Origin: Cytophaga sp. FL35
GTDB taxonomy: Bacteria > Bacteroidota > Bacteroidia > Flavobacteriales > Flavobacteriaceae
DNA: 64,000 bases
Reading direction: 5' to 3'
Assembly: GCF_014349235.1 (NCBI RefSeq)
Contig: NZ_JACSOH010000013.1
Coordinates: 62,001 to 126,000, forward strand
Shown: positions 35,739-44,954 of the stretch, one piece after another
How positions within the stretch are numbered: position 1 is the first letter of the stretch
Layout of the letters: each line of letters starts with the position of its first letter
The notes under the pieces: model-generated
The model's input: only the letters and a program-made list of their open reading frames with translations
Database searches by the model: none
What the model was told of the DNA's origin: nothing
Program-made: the position numbers and the translations under genes

Positions 35739-36056
35739 GCTGCCATCTTTTTTAAGCTCGCCAATTCTATTGATGAGGTTTTTAATACCGTTTTCCATAC
35801 CCATTTCAGAATCGTACAACTGACTTTCCCCAATCACGCTTCCGTTATTGTTCTTAAGGAGGAATAGAAACTGTCCGGAGTGATTGGTCTTTCTTTCAAA
35901 ATTATTTCTGGAAAATTGAAGGGAAGCTATATTTTGAAAAACCTGTTTCACAGACTTTTCGTCATCAAATTGAGAGCCGTGCAATAGTGCTTGCCCACTT
36001 TTTGCCCGAATCGTAAAGGTATATTGATTTTGAGTTTTATTTACTATTTCTATCAC
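35733..36056 (-). CDS. YegP family (DUF1508) protein
   Basis: A 107-residue protein of two DUF1508-like repeats: FTIRAKSGQALLHG with its partner FLFLLKNNNGSVIGESQLY. The family is small, soluble and of unknown function. It uses a GTG start (MIEIVNKTQNQY) and overlaps the end of the convergent threonine aldolase gene. Confidence 0.8.
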   Translation of the reverse strand: MIEIVNKTQNQYTFTIRAKSGQALLHGSQFDDEKSVKQVFQNIASLQFSRNNFERKTNHSGQFLFLLKNNNGSVIGESQLYDSEMGMENGIKNLINRIGELKKDGSL

Positions 36057-36084
36057 CTGCAGTTTTTCGTAAAAGATACAAAAT

Positions 36085-36121
36085 AAAGGCCGAAAGTATT
36101 AATGAATATTTCGGCCTTTTT
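36085..36121 (-). terminator. Terminator of ybaB, just before yegP
   Basis: AAAGGCCGAAA pairs with TTTCGGCCTTT around an AT-rich inner stem. It separates ybaB from yegP on the minus strand. Confidence 0.75.
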
Positions 36122-36166
36122 ACTCCTTGATTTTACTCTGGCGTCATTTATCAACACCCTAAAGTG

Positions 36167-36496
36167 TTATTTTCCAAATAGGGAGTCCATGCCGGGAATA
36201 TTGGGCATTCCTTCCTTGGCTACAGCTCCCAATTCGGTTTCATTTACCTGAGTGGCTTTTTCAATGGCCTTGTTAAGGGTCAATACCAGGTAATCTTCCA
36301 GTTGTTCCTTATCTTCAAGTAAGCTGTCATCTATTTTAACTTCTTTTACTTGTCTATTGGCAGTAATAGTTACTTGCAAAAGGTTGTCTGAACTGCTTTC
36401 TTGAAGATAAACAGTGTCCAGTCTTTTCTTGGTAGCCTCTACCTTTTCTTGGGTCTCTTTAAGTTTACCCATCATTCCCATCATATCTCCGAACAT
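36167..36496 (-). CDS. YbaB/EbfC nucleoid-associated protein
   Basis: A 109-residue protein of the YbaB/EbfC family ([26 protein letters not shown], then [19 protein letters not shown]). Members form tweezer-shaped dimers that bind DNA. It has a consensus promoter at 36524-36552 and a terminator at its end. Confidence 0.9.
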   Translation of the reverse strand: MFGDMMGMMGKLKETQEKVEATKKRLDTVYLQESSSDNLLQVTITANRQVKEVKIDDSLLEDKEQLEDYLVLTLNKAIEKATQVNETELGAVAKEGMPNIPGMDSLFGK

Positions 36497-36523
36497 AATT
36501 TTTATTTTAAGAGTTTACGATTT

Positions 36524-36552
36524 CAAAATTACTAAATTGTGCTCATTGTCAA
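36524..36552 (-). promoter_or_regulatory. Promoter for ybaB
   Basis: Minus strand: TTG (36552-36550), 18 bases, TAATTTTG (36531-36524). A good Bacteroidota -33/-7 pair about 30 bases before the ATG. Confidence 0.6.
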
Positions 36553-36567
36553 TAATAAACGGATGCT

Positions 36568-38700
36568 ATGCAAATGAAAAATCTATGTTTTGTAATTGTA
36601 TGTCTTACATTTGCCCTCCCAATTCAAAGTCAACTAAAAAAAATGAACCCAACTACCGTTCCAGTAGCAAAGAAAATACCACATCAATTAGAAAAACATG
36701 GCGATATTAGGGTGGACCCTTATTATTGGATGAATGAACGTGAAAATCCTGAAGTGGTGTCCTATCTAAATTCGGAGAACGATTACTATAATACCTTGAC
36801 GGCCCATACCAAGAAATTCCAAGAAGACTTATTCACGGAAATGCGCGCAAGAATAAAGGAGGATGACGAGTCGGTACCTTATAAAAAGAACGGTTATTGG
36901 TACATAACCAGATATGAAAAAGGAAAGGAATATCCAATTTACAGTCGAAAGAAAGAAAGCCTCGATGCGGAGGAAGAAATAATGTTCGATGCCAATATAA
37001 TGGCAGAAGGACATGATTTTTTTAATATTGGCGGAATAGCCATTAGCCCTGACAATAAATTGGCTGCCTTTGGAGTGGATACCGTTTCAAGAAGGCAATA
37101 TGATATTCAGATAAAAAATCTTGAAACCGGCGAGATTTATTCAGACAAAATTGCCAATACAACGGGTGGTGCTGTTTGGGCGAACGATAACAAAACCTTG
37201 TTTTATACTAAAAAGGATCCGGTTACCCTTAGGTCGGATAAAATCCTAAAACATAAGCTGGCCACCAATGCAGACTTAGATCAGGAAGTTTTTCATGAAA
37301 AGGATGAAACTTTTGGTACTTATGTCTACAAATCCAAATCTAAAAAATACATCATTGTAGGTTCCTACAGTACGCTAACCTCCGAATATCAAACTTTATT
37401 GGCGGACGAACCGGAAGGGGAATTAAAGATGTTTTCTCCCAGGGAAAGGGGGGTAGAATACGGAATAGCACATTATGGTGATAGTTTCTTCGTACACACC
37501 AATAAGGATGGGGCTACCAACTTTAAAATGATGAAAGTTGGAGAAGACAATACATCTTCCGAAAATTGGAAGGAGTTCATTCCCCATAGGAATGATGTTC
37601 TATTGGAGGACTTGGATATTTTTAAGGACTACTATGTATTGTCCGAAAGGGAAAATGGCCTTAATACCATTAAAGTGGTGCGATGGGATGGTTCTGATAG
37701 TTATTATTTACCTTTTGAAAACGAAACCTATACTGCATCCGTTGGTAGAAATCCGGATTTTGATTCTGAAATCTTAAGATATTCATACAATTCCATGGCT
37801 ACGCCTAGTTCTGTCATCGATTTTAATATGCATACCAAGGCAAAAGATATTAAGAAGGAACAGGAGGTTTTAGGTGGTACATTTGATAAGGACAATTATA
37901 TCGAAAAACGAATATGGGCTACAGCAAGGGATGGGGTAAAGGTACCAATGTCCATGGTATACCACAAAGAAACACAGCTAACTCCAGAAACGCCTATATT
38001 GCAGTATGCCTACGGATCTTATGGGTACACCATTGATCCTTATTTTTCTACCATAAGACTTAGCTTATTGGATAGGGGCTTTGTTTACGTCATTGCCCAT
38101 ATAAGGGGAGGTCAATATTTAGGAAGACAGTGGTACGAGGATGGGAAGCTCCTTAAAAAGAAAAATACATTTACAGATTTCGTTGATTGTTCCCAATATT
38201 TGATTGATGAGGGGTATACCAGCCCGGAACATCTTTACGCCATGGGAGGGTCTGCAGGCGGATTATTAATGGGGGCAGTCATAAACATGGCGCCTGAACT
38301 TTACAATGGAGTTATTGCTTCCGTTCCTTTTGTTGACGTGGTTACCACGATGTTAGATGATTCAATTCCCCTAACAACAGGAGAATATGATGAATGGGGC
38401 AATCCTAATGAAAAAGAGTATTACGATTATATGTTGTCCTATTCACCGTATGATCAAGTAACCGCTCAAGATTATCCAAATATGTTAGTCACCACGGGCT
38501 TTCATGATTCACAAGTACAATACTTTGAACCTGCCAAGTGGGTAGCTAGACTAAGGGAATTAAAAACCAATGATAAGCTACTGTACTTTGATATTAATAT
38601 GGATGCAGGCCACGGAGGTGCTTCAGGTAGGTTTGAGGCATTAAAAGAAGTAGCTAAAGAATATGCATTTTTATTGGATTTAGAAGGGAAAATCGACTAA
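36568..38700 (+). CDS. S9-family prolyl oligopeptidase (protease II / oligopeptidase B type), exported
   Basis: A 710-residue serine peptidase. A signal peptide (NLCFVIVCLTFALPIQSQ) is followed by an N-terminal beta-propeller (about 50-440) and the alpha/beta-hydrolase domain. The triad is Ser562 (GGSAGG), Asp647 (GFHDSQV) and His682 (GHGGAS). The substrate-binding stretch RGGQYLGRQWYEDGK matches the oligopeptidase B branch, which cleaves after basic residues in short peptides. ATGs at 36568 and 36574 are both possible. It is probably periplasmic. Confidence 0.9.
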   Translation: MQMKNLCFVIVCLTFALPIQSQLKKMNPTTVPVAKKIPHQLEKHGDIRVDPYYWMNERENPEVVSYLNSENDYYNTLTAHTKKFQEDLFTEMRARIKEDDESVPYKKNGYWYITRYEKGKEYPIYSRKKESLDAEEEIMFDANIMAEGHDFFNIGGIAISPDNKLAAFGVDTVSRRQYDIQIKNLETGEIYSDKIANTTGGAVWANDNKTLFYTKKDPVTLRSDKILKHKLATNADLDQEVFHEKDETFGTYVYKSKSKKYIIVGSYSTLTSEYQTLLADEPEGELKMFSPRERGVEYGIAHYGDSFFVHTNKDGATNFKMMKVGEDNTSSENWKEFIPHRNDVLLEDLDIFKDYYVLSERENGLNTIKVVRWDGSDSYYLPFENETYTASVGRNPDFDSEILRYSYNSMATPSSVIDFNMHTKAKDIKKEQEVLGGTFDKDNYIEKRIWATARDGVKVPMSMVYHKETQLTPETPILQYAYGSYGYTIDPYFSTIRLSLLDRGFVYVIAHIRGGQYLGRQWYEDGKLLKKKNTFTDFVDCSQYLIDEGYTSPEHLYAMGGSAGGLLMGAVINMAPELYNGVIASVPFVDVVTTMLDDSIPLTTGEYDEWGNPNEKEYYDYMLSYSPYDQVTAQDYPNMLVTTGFHDSQVQYFEPAKWVARLRELKTNDKLLYFDINMDAGHGGASGRFEALKEVAKEYAFLLDLEGKID

Positions 38701-38714
38701 TTGAAAAAAAATAG

Positions 38715-38722
38715 TAATTTTG
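38715..38722 (+). promoter_or_regulatory. -7 box (TAATTTTG) for the cysteate synthase gene
   Basis: A perfect TAnnTTTG 60 bases before the ATG at 38783, directly after the peptidase stop. No standard -33 box. Confidence 0.4.
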
Positions 38723-38782
38723 CCGTGAGGAATATGCGTAAATTTCAAAACTTTCGCGTACACCAAAACTAGACAATCCTTT

Positions 38783-39826
38783 ATGGAACAAAAGATCAAG
38801 GCTTACAACAATCTTTTAGAACTCGTAGGCAATACCCCCCTGGTAAAGCTTAATAAAATCACTCAAAACTTTAATGGTAATTATTTTGCTAAGGTAGAGT
38901 CCTTTAATCCTGGGCACTCCTCCAAAGATCGTATTGCCATGCATATTATTGAGCAAGCGGAGGAGAAAGGTATTTTAACGCCAGGCAGCACAATAATCGA
39001 GACTACCTCAGGTAATACAGGCTTTAGTATTGCCATGGTGAGCATTATAAAGGGGTATAAGTGCATTTTAGCTGTAAGTTCTAAATCCAGTAAGGACAAA
39101 ATTGATATGCTGCGCTCTATGGGAGCTACGGTTTACGTTTGTCCCGCCCACGTAAGTGCAGATGACCCTAGGTCTTATTACGAAGTGGCAAAGAGGTTGC
39201 ACCAAGAAACAAAGGGCTCCATCTATATCAATCAATATTTTAATGAATTGAATATGGATGCCCATTACGCTTCTACTGGACCTGAAATTTGGGAACAGAC
39301 CGGTGGGCAAATCACCCACTTGGTGGCTTGCAGTGGAACTGGTGGTACTATTTCCGGAACTTCCAGGTATTTAAAAGAACAAAACCCGAATATTAAGATT
39401 ATTGGTGTAGACGCCTACGGTTCTGTTTTGAAGAAATATCATGAAACTAGGGAGTTTGATAGAAATGAAATCTACCCTTATAGAATAGAAGGGTTGGGTA
39501 AAAATTTAATCCCGGCGGCTACGGACTTTGATATAATTGATGAGTTCATAAAAGTTACTGATTCCGAGAGCGCCCATACTGCAAGGGAGATTGCAAGAAC
39601 TGAAGGGATTTTTGCTGGTTATACCAGCGGTGCGGTCATGCAGGCCATTAAGCAGTTAAATGAGGAGGGAAGGTTTAAGGAATCGGATAATGTAGTTGTA
39701 ATTTTTCCGGATCACGGCTCGCGCTATATGAGCAAAGTTTACAGTGACCAGTGGATGGAAGACCAAGGTTTTTTTGATACGGAGTCCGTTCCTGAAGGAC
39801 AGAAAATACAGTACGTTAAGGAATAA
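38783..39826 (+). CDS. PLP-dependent cysteine synthase-like enzyme, probable cysteate synthase
   Basis: A 347-residue fold-type II PLP enzyme. The Schiff-base lysine is Lys48 in [11 protein letters not shown], the substrate loop is TSGNTGFS (about 75-82) and the phosphate loop SGTGGTISG. It would be called cysteine synthase or cystathionine beta-synthase by homology. Its neighbour is an alpha-oxoamine synthase of the type shown in Flavobacterium johnsoniae and relatives to condense cysteate with an acyl group; pairs like this make capnine-type sulfonolipids, and the PLP partner makes cysteate from a phosphoserine-type substrate and sulfite. I infer that role here. Confidence 0.75.
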   Translation: MEQKIKAYNNLLELVGNTPLVKLNKITQNFNGNYFAKVESFNPGHSSKDRIAMHIIEQAEEKGILTPGSTIIETTSGNTGFSIAMVSIIKGYKCILAVSSKSSKDKIDMLRSMGATVYVCPAHVSADDPRSYYEVAKRLHQETKGSIYINQYFNELNMDAHYASTGPEIWEQTGGQITHLVACSGTGGTISGTSRYLKEQNPNIKIIGVDAYGSVLKKYHETREFDRNEIYPYRIEGLGKNLIPAATDFDIIDEFIKVTDSESAHTAREIARTEGIFAGYTSGAVMQAIKQLNEEGRFKESDNVVVIFPDHGSRYMSKVYSDQWMEDQGFFDTESVPEGQKIQYVKE

Positions 39827-39851
39827 ACTAAACGTTTTAATTCATAATCAT

Positions 39852-39879
39852 AGCAACACCAATTGGTAGTTGCTTTTTT
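39852..39879 (+). terminator. Terminator between the two sulfonolipid genes
   Basis: AGCAAC-ACC-AATT-GGT-A-GTTGCT followed by a run of T. The two genes therefore seem to be separate transcripts. Confidence 0.75.
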
Positions 39880-39916
39880 GTAGCCTTAATATTTATGATT
39901 TTCGTGCTGAAAACCA

Positions 39917-39924
39917 TACTTTTG
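39917..39924 (+). promoter_or_regulatory. -7 box (TACTTTTG) for the acyltransferase gene
   Basis: A perfect TAnnTTTG 23 bases before the ATG at 39948, downstream of the terminator of the preceding gene. Confidence 0.45.
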
Positions 39925-39947
39925 CAGGCAGAATTTAATCGAAACGA

Positions 39948-41207
39948 ATGCGAGATTTATTTGACAGAATTTTAGAGAACAAAGGTCCTTTGGGAAAATG
40001 GGCCTCACAGGCGGAAGGCTATTTCGTTTTTCCTAAACTAGAAGGTCCTATTTCCAATAGAATGAAATTTCAGGGAAAGGACGTAATTACCTGGAGTATA
40101 AATGATTATCTGGGTCTTGCCAATTTACCGGAAGTTAAGAAAATAGATGGTGAAGCAGCTGCGGAATACGGTGCGGCATACCCTATGGGTGCCCGTATGA
40201 TGAGTGGCCATACAGACTATCACGAGCAGTTGCAAGATGAATTGGCTGCATTTGTTCAAAAAGAATCTGCCTATCTTTTAAATTTTGGTTATCAAGGAAT
40301 GGTTTCCACCATTGATGCCTTAGTTTCCAAAGATGATATTATCGTATATGACGTAGATTCCCATGCGTGTATTATAGATGGAGTTCGTCTTCATATGGGA
40401 AAACGTTTTACGTTTAAGCATAATGATATTCAAAGCCTTGAAAAAAACCTTGAGCGCGCCACTAAAATGGCTGAGCAAACGGGAGGGGGTATCCTAGTAA
40501 TATCCGAAGGTGTTTTTGGAATGAGAGGGGAGCAGGGTAAGCTTAAGGAAATAGTCGAACTTAAGAAAAAATTCAAGTTCCGTTTATTTGTGGATGACGC
40601 CCATGGTTTTGGTACCTTGGGTAAAACAGGAGCTGGAGCAGGTGAAGAACAAGGGGTCCAAGATGAAATCGATGTTTACTTTGCTACATTTGCCAAGTCC
40701 ATGGCCAGCATAGGTGCCTTTATTGCTGCGGATAAAGAAATCATTGATTATTTAAAGTACAATTTGCGCTCTCAGATGTTCGCAAAGTCCCTTCCAATGA
40801 TTTATGTGAAAGGTGCGCTTAAGCGATTGGATATGCTTAGGACTATGCCAGAACTTAAAGCCAAGTTATGGGAGAACGTAAATGCCTTGCAAAACGGATT
40901 AACAAGCAGAGGGTTCAATATTGGTGATACCAATAGTTGTGTTACCCCTGTTTACTTAAACGGTAGTATTCCTGAAGCAATGGCCTTGGTTAAGGATTTA
41001 AGGGAAAATCATGGAATTTTCTGTTCCATTGTAGTATATCCGGTAATACCAAAAGGATTGATTCTACTAAGAATGATTCCAACGGCTACCCATACTATGG
41101 AAGATATTGAAGCCACTTTAGAGGCGTTTTCTGCCATCCGTGAAAGGTTGACCAATGGTACGTATAAAAAACTTTCAGCAGCTGTTGCCGCAGCAATGGG
41201 CGAATAG
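39948..41207 (+). CDS. Alpha-oxoamine synthase, probable cysteate C-fatty acyltransferase
   Basis: A 419-residue fold-type I PLP enzyme of the family of serine palmitoyltransferase, KBL and BioF. Visible are NDYLGLA, the stacking-histidine region DSHACIIDGVRLH, DDAHGFGTLG (216-225) and the Schiff-base lysine Lys250 in TFAKSMASIGAF. The long N-terminus and the cysteine-synthase-like neighbour point to condensation of cysteate with a fatty acyl donor to give 3-ketocapnine, the first step to sulfonolipids, which in F. johnsoniae are needed for efficient gliding. Serine palmitoyltransferase is the alternative. Confidence 0.78.
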   Translation: MRDLFDRILENKGPLGKWASQAEGYFVFPKLEGPISNRMKFQGKDVITWSINDYLGLANLPEVKKIDGEAAAEYGAAYPMGARMMSGHTDYHEQLQDELAAFVQKESAYLLNFGYQGMVSTIDALVSKDDIIVYDVDSHACIIDGVRLHMGKRFTFKHNDIQSLEKNLERATKMAEQTGGGILVISEGVFGMRGEQGKLKEIVELKKKFKFRLFVDDAHGFGTLGKTGAGAGEEQGVQDEIDVYFATFAKSMASIGAFIAADKEIIDYLKYNLRSQMFAKSLPMIYVKGALKRLDMLRTMPELKAKLWENVNALQNGLTSRGFNIGDTNSCVTPVYLNGSIPEAMALVKDLRENHGIFCSIVVYPVIPKGLILLRMIPTATHTMEDIEATLEAFSAIRERLTNGTYKKLSAAVAAAMGE

Positions 41208-41228
41208 TTTTGGAAGTTTATATAAGCT

Positions 41229-41263
41229 AAAAAAGCGCCCCGCTATTTGCGGGGCGCTTTTTT
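41229..41263. terminator. Strong bidirectional terminator
   Basis: AAAAAAGCGCCCCGC, loop TATTT, GCGGGGCGCTTTTTT: a perfect 15-bp stem serving the acyltransferase gene and the convergent gene ending at 41265. Confidence 0.95.
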
Positions 41264-41264
41264 G

Positions 41265-41750
41265 TTATACTCTACTAGCGTTTATGAGGTCATTCCAAGT
41301 TTTAATGGATTGTAGTTGACCGTCCAAGGGCAATCCATCTCGATTGTTATAGAACTCGATCAAGGTCTCTTTATGAGTGTGATTATCTGTTAAGTTGAGT
41401 TCCAATTTCTCTATGACCACATCTCTTGATTTATTCTTTCTGATGATGTGGTCTGTTTGAACCACTTTAGAAGAAGAATATTCATTAAGGAAAACTGTAT
41501 TTTCAACCAATGAACGGTCTTTTTCTTTAACAACGTACAGGTAGTTGTAATGAAGGTCTGTACCAAGTGCAAAGTCTACGAAAAATTCGTGCTTTCCTAA
41601 AGAGGTATGAGTATCCGTAGCCATTTTTGTCAAGCTATTTTTAAAAGCTTGTTGTTTTTTATTTTTGCTCATGTAAATAAATACGAAAGGCATAATACAT
41701 AAGCTTATTAATATCGCACCTACGTATAAGGTGCCAACATCTAATTTCAT
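41265..41750 (-). CDS. Hypothetical protein with N-terminal membrane helix
   Basis: A 161-residue protein. One membrane segment (about 8-26, LYVGAILISLCIMPFVFIYM) is followed by a basic stretch (SKNKKQQAF) and a soluble alpha/beta domain. The positive residues after the helix place the domain in the cytoplasm. No family is recognised and no neighbour points to a role. Confidence 0.68.
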   Translation of the reverse strand: MKLDVGTLYVGAILISLCIMPFVFIYMSKNKKQQAFKNSLTKMATDTHTSLGKHEFFVDFALGTDLHYNYLYVVKEKDRSLVENTVFLNEYSSSKVVQTDHIIRKNKSRDVVIEKLELNLTDNHTHKETLIEFYNNRDGLPLDGQLQSIKTWNDLINASRV

Positions 41751-41833
41751 TATTTTAAATTTTGGGTATTAGTAATTTGCTTCCCGAAATGGACCGAGTA
41801 GCCAATATTTGATTTATAAAAAAATCTACCTAA

Positions 41834-42211
41834 TTATAAAAAATGATGAAATGGAAAGGCAATATCAAACGAGCTCAACCTTAGCACTAAATTCTTGGAA
41901 AAAAGGAAATAATGGGTCGCTAAGGCCCTATACCAAACTTCTTTTGAAATAGATATGCCTACGCCCTTAGTAAAAAAAGAATCGCTGTGAGCGGATAGAA
42001 AAGAAACGCTACTGTTTTGTGTTAACTTTGGGAATTCAATGGCTTCCGAAAGTTGCTTTTCCGCCTTAGTAAAATTGTATACTTTATCTGGGGATTCGGT
42101 AAGGTTGGATTCATTGGTATTCCATGAAGGAATCCCCCAATAACAGCCTAAACTATAAATGAGCGCCAGTAAGAAAACCGAAAAGTTAGGTTTGTTCTTC
42201 TCCATGCTCAA
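41834..42211 (-). CDS. Hypothetical protein, possible exported protein
   Basis: A 125-residue frame with a hydrophobic N-terminus (about 9-25, FSVFLLALIYSLGCYWG) that could be a signal or anchor, then a polar middle and a terminal hydrophobic block (LVLRLSSFDIAFPFHHFL). ATGs at 42211 and 42205 are both possible. I recall no named family, and coding support is weaker than for its neighbours. Confidence 0.5.
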   Translation of the reverse strand: MSMEKNKPNFSVFLLALIYSLGCYWGIPSWNTNESNLTESPDKVYNFTKAEKQLSEAIEFPKLTQNSSVSFLSAHSDSFFTKGVGISISKEVWYRALATHYFLFSKNLVLRLSSFDIAFPFHHFL

Positions 42212-42273
42212 AGGTATACACGTTCACCGATTTATAAGCTCAATTTGTACTTTTTTAATAAAATTTTAAAGCG

Positions 42274-43734
42274 TTAGATTTTCAAGGTTTCATTTACCTC
42301 GTCAAAAACTTCGGCCTTGTCCGCTAAAACGACCAAGGTATCTTCTGCCATTATTTTGGTAGAACCATTGGGCGTTATATAATTGTTATCCCTTATGATC
42401 ATGGCGATTATGGCATTTTTAGGGAAACCCAACTCCACAATTTCTTTATCTACTGCAAAGCAATTCTGCGTAACACCAATTTCTTTCATGAGCGCCTTAG
42501 GGTTTTCCGTTAGTAAAAGATCTGTGGCGGTTAATTTTTTTGCTTTTTCAGGTAGCGCTACATGTAGCCATTTAGCAAATAAAGAGAGGGTGGTTCCTTG
42601 AACCAAAACAGAGGTAACGGAAATAAAAAATACAATGTTGAATATCATATTGGCTTTCTCCACACCTGCCAATAGGGGATAGGTGGCAAAAACTATAGGT
42701 ACTGCACCGCGCAAACCAACCCACGAAATATATAACCTTCTTCGCATCTTCATTTTAAAGAAGATAAGACTAATAAATACTCCTACCGGCCTGGCTATTA
42801 AAATAAGGAAGAGGGCAGTAAGCAGTCCAATACCCACAATCGGAATTATTTCTGAAGGGAACACGAGCAGACCAAGTGTTAAAAAGAGGACTATTTGCAT
42901 GAGCCATGCAAGTCCGTCAAAAACCTTTAAGATGGTCTTCTTATGTATAATGTCTTGGTTTCCTAAGTAAACGGCACAAATATAAATTGCCAAAAAGCCA
43001 TTACCTCCAATGGTGTCGGTTGCCGAAAACGTAATGAACATTAAGGAAATGACCAAAACGGGGTATAACCCTTCAAAATCGAGCTTTATTTTGTTGATAA
43101 TGTATTTACTGATTTTACCAAAAAGAAAACCTGCGGCACCGCCCAGAATCATTTGCTGTAAAAACATGGGCAGGATGCTCCAAGCACTTTGATCTTGATT
43201 AACAACCAATGTTAAAAAGGCCAAAGTAAGGACATAGGCCATTGGGTCATTACTTCCACTTTCTAACTCCAATGTAGGGCGTAAATTGGTTTTGAGGGCC
43301 AAACTGCGAGATCGTAAAATTGAGAATACAGCGGCAGCATCAGTGGAAGAAACAATGGAGCCTAAGAGCAAACTCTCGTAAATGGTAAAATCCGTAATAA
43401 AATATACAAAAGCTCCTAACGATAAAGCCGTTAAAAGAACTCCCAAGGTTGAAAGGGCTATTCCTTCCTTAAGTACTGGTTTTATGGAGTTCCAGTTGGT
43501 ATCCAATCCCCCTGAAAATAGAATAAAGTTCAAGGATACCAATCCTATAAACTGGGCAGTTTTTGGGTCATTGAATTGTATTCCCCCAATTCCCTCTGAC
43601 CCTGCCAACATACCAATACCCAAGAAGAATAACAAAATAGGCACCCCAAATTTATAGGATGTCTTACCGGCAATAATACTTATAAGAAGTAATAATGAAC
43701 CAACTAGGACAATATTCTCAATGGTTAGATTCAT
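42274..43734 (-). CDS. CPA1-type K+/H+ or Na+/H+ antiporter with C-terminal TrkA_C domain
   Basis: A 486-residue membrane protein with about twelve helices; the ion-binding region includes GSIVSSTDAAAVFSILR and LESGSNDPMAYVLTL (the ND pair of the CPA superfamily). The C-terminal 80 residues form an RCK_C/TrkA_C ligand-sensing domain. This architecture fits the NhaP2/CvrA potassium/proton antiporters. It follows the acetyltransferase-like gene by 9 bases in the same operon. Confidence 0.88.
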   Translation of the reverse strand: MNLTIENIVLVGSLLLLISIIAGKTSYKFGVPILLFFLGIGMLAGSEGIGGIQFNDPKTAQFIGLVSLNFILFSGGLDTNWNSIKPVLKEGIALSTLGVLLTALSLGAFVYFITDFTIYESLLLGSIVSSTDAAAVFSILRSRSLALKTNLRPTLELESGSNDPMAYVLTLAFLTLVVNQDQSAWSILPMFLQQMILGGAAGFLFGKISKYIINKIKLDFEGLYPVLVISLMFITFSATDTIGGNGFLAIYICAVYLGNQDIIHKKTILKVFDGLAWLMQIVLFLTLGLLVFPSEIIPIVGIGLLTALFLILIARPVGVFISLIFFKMKMRRRLYISWVGLRGAVPIVFATYPLLAGVEKANMIFNIVFFISVTSVLVQGTTLSLFAKWLHVALPEKAKKLTATDLLLTENPKALMKEIGVTQNCFAVDKEIVELGFPKNAIIAMIIRDNNYITPNGSTKIMAEDTLVVLADKAEVFDEVNETLKI

Positions 43735-43743
43735 AAATAAATT

Positions 43744-44862
43744 CTATAGAAACTTCTTATAGGTGCATCTACGCTTGTAAATTACGGGGTCAAAATGTTT
43801 CCACATTTGTCTTATGGCGATATTGTCCTCAAGTTCTGGGGTTCTATAACACATATCAATCCCTTTTTTTTGAAAGGTCTTGTAGTATTCGTTAAAAATT
43901 ATGGCCGTGACACCTTTATTTTGGTACTCCGGATGGATGCCTATTAAATAGAAAAAAACATCCTTACTGGTTCTTTTTGCTTTCAATAGGTGTAAAAGAC
44001 CGAATGGAAATAGCTTGCCTTTCGCCTTTTGAAGTGCTCTAGAAAAGGAAGGCATCACAATGGCAAAAGCAACTAGGTCATCATTTTTATCAACAATGAA
44101 CTTAATGTACTCAGGGTTGATAAAGGAAATATATTTCTTTTTAAAATATGCTTTTTGCTCTTCGGTTATAGGTACAAAAGAAGAGAGCTTCGAATAGGTT
44201 TCATTAAAGAGATCGAACATTTTATCAGCCAAAGGCAACACTTCCTCTGTCTTGTTAAAATTGATTTCCCTTAGGCCAAAGCGTCTTTTGACGATATTGT
44301 TCAGTTTGGTAAATAGGGAGGGATCTGCATTGCTGGTAGGGAATTTATTTTCCACGTACCCTTTCTCTTTCGTCAATCCCCACTTTTCATAGTGCTCCGG
44401 ATAATAAGGGAAATTATACCAAGTGACCATGCTGCCTAGATGATCAAAGCCTTCCGTTAGCACGCCAACCTTGTCCAAATTATTGAATCCAACGGGACCT
44501 TCCATAAATTCGAGCCCGTTGTTTTTACCAATTTCCAAAACCTTCTCAAACAATGCCTGGCTTACCTCAAGATCATCGATAAAATCCAACCAGCCAAATC
44601 GCATTTTTTTTACGTTTTGCTCTCCTACTTCAAGGTGATTGATAATAGCGGCAACCCTACCTACCAACACATTATTTTTGTAAGCTAAAAAAAATTGCGC
44701 CTGGGCATTCTTAAAGGCCGGGTTTTTTTTCTCGTCAAAGGTTTCCAGTTCATCGGATATGATGGGGGGAACCCAATACGGAGAGTCTTTGTATAGGGCA
44801 AAGGGGAACTTTACGAATGTTTTAAGTTCGTCTTTTGAAACCACCTCCTTTATGGAAACCAT
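43744..44862 (-). CDS. GNAT-fold protein of unknown substrate
   Basis: A 372-residue protein with two acetyltransferase-like halves. The C-terminal half carries FYLIGIHPEYQNKGVTAIIFNEYYKTFQKKG, an acetyl-CoA loop with the N-K-G-V-T variant, and the N-terminal half has a conserved EFMEGPVGFNNLDKVGVLTEGF block. The family is common in Bacteroidota and often carries misleading names. It shares an operon with the antiporter. Confidence 0.75.
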   Translation of the reverse strand: MVSIKEVVSKDELKTFVKFPFALYKDSPYWVPPIISDELETFDEKKNPAFKNAQAQFFLAYKNNVLVGRVAAIINHLEVGEQNVKKMRFGWLDFIDDLEVSQALFEKVLEIGKNNGLEFMEGPVGFNNLDKVGVLTEGFDHLGSMVTWYNFPYYPEHYEKWGLTKEKGYVENKFPTSNADPSLFTKLNNIVKRRFGLREINFNKTEEVLPLADKMFDLFNETYSKLSSFVPITEEQKAYFKKKYISFINPEYIKFIVDKNDDLVAFAIVMPSFSRALQKAKGKLFPFGLLHLLKAKRTSKDVFFYLIGIHPEYQNKGVTAIIFNEYYKTFQKKGIDMCYRTPELEDNIAIRQMWKHFDPVIYKRRCTYKKFL

Positions 44863-44954
44863 ACCTAATTGTTTGAAGCATCAATATTAGGCATAATTGA
44901 AACGAGAATAAAATTCTAAAGTCTATTTATAAGCCTTAAATAGTGAAGAAGATG

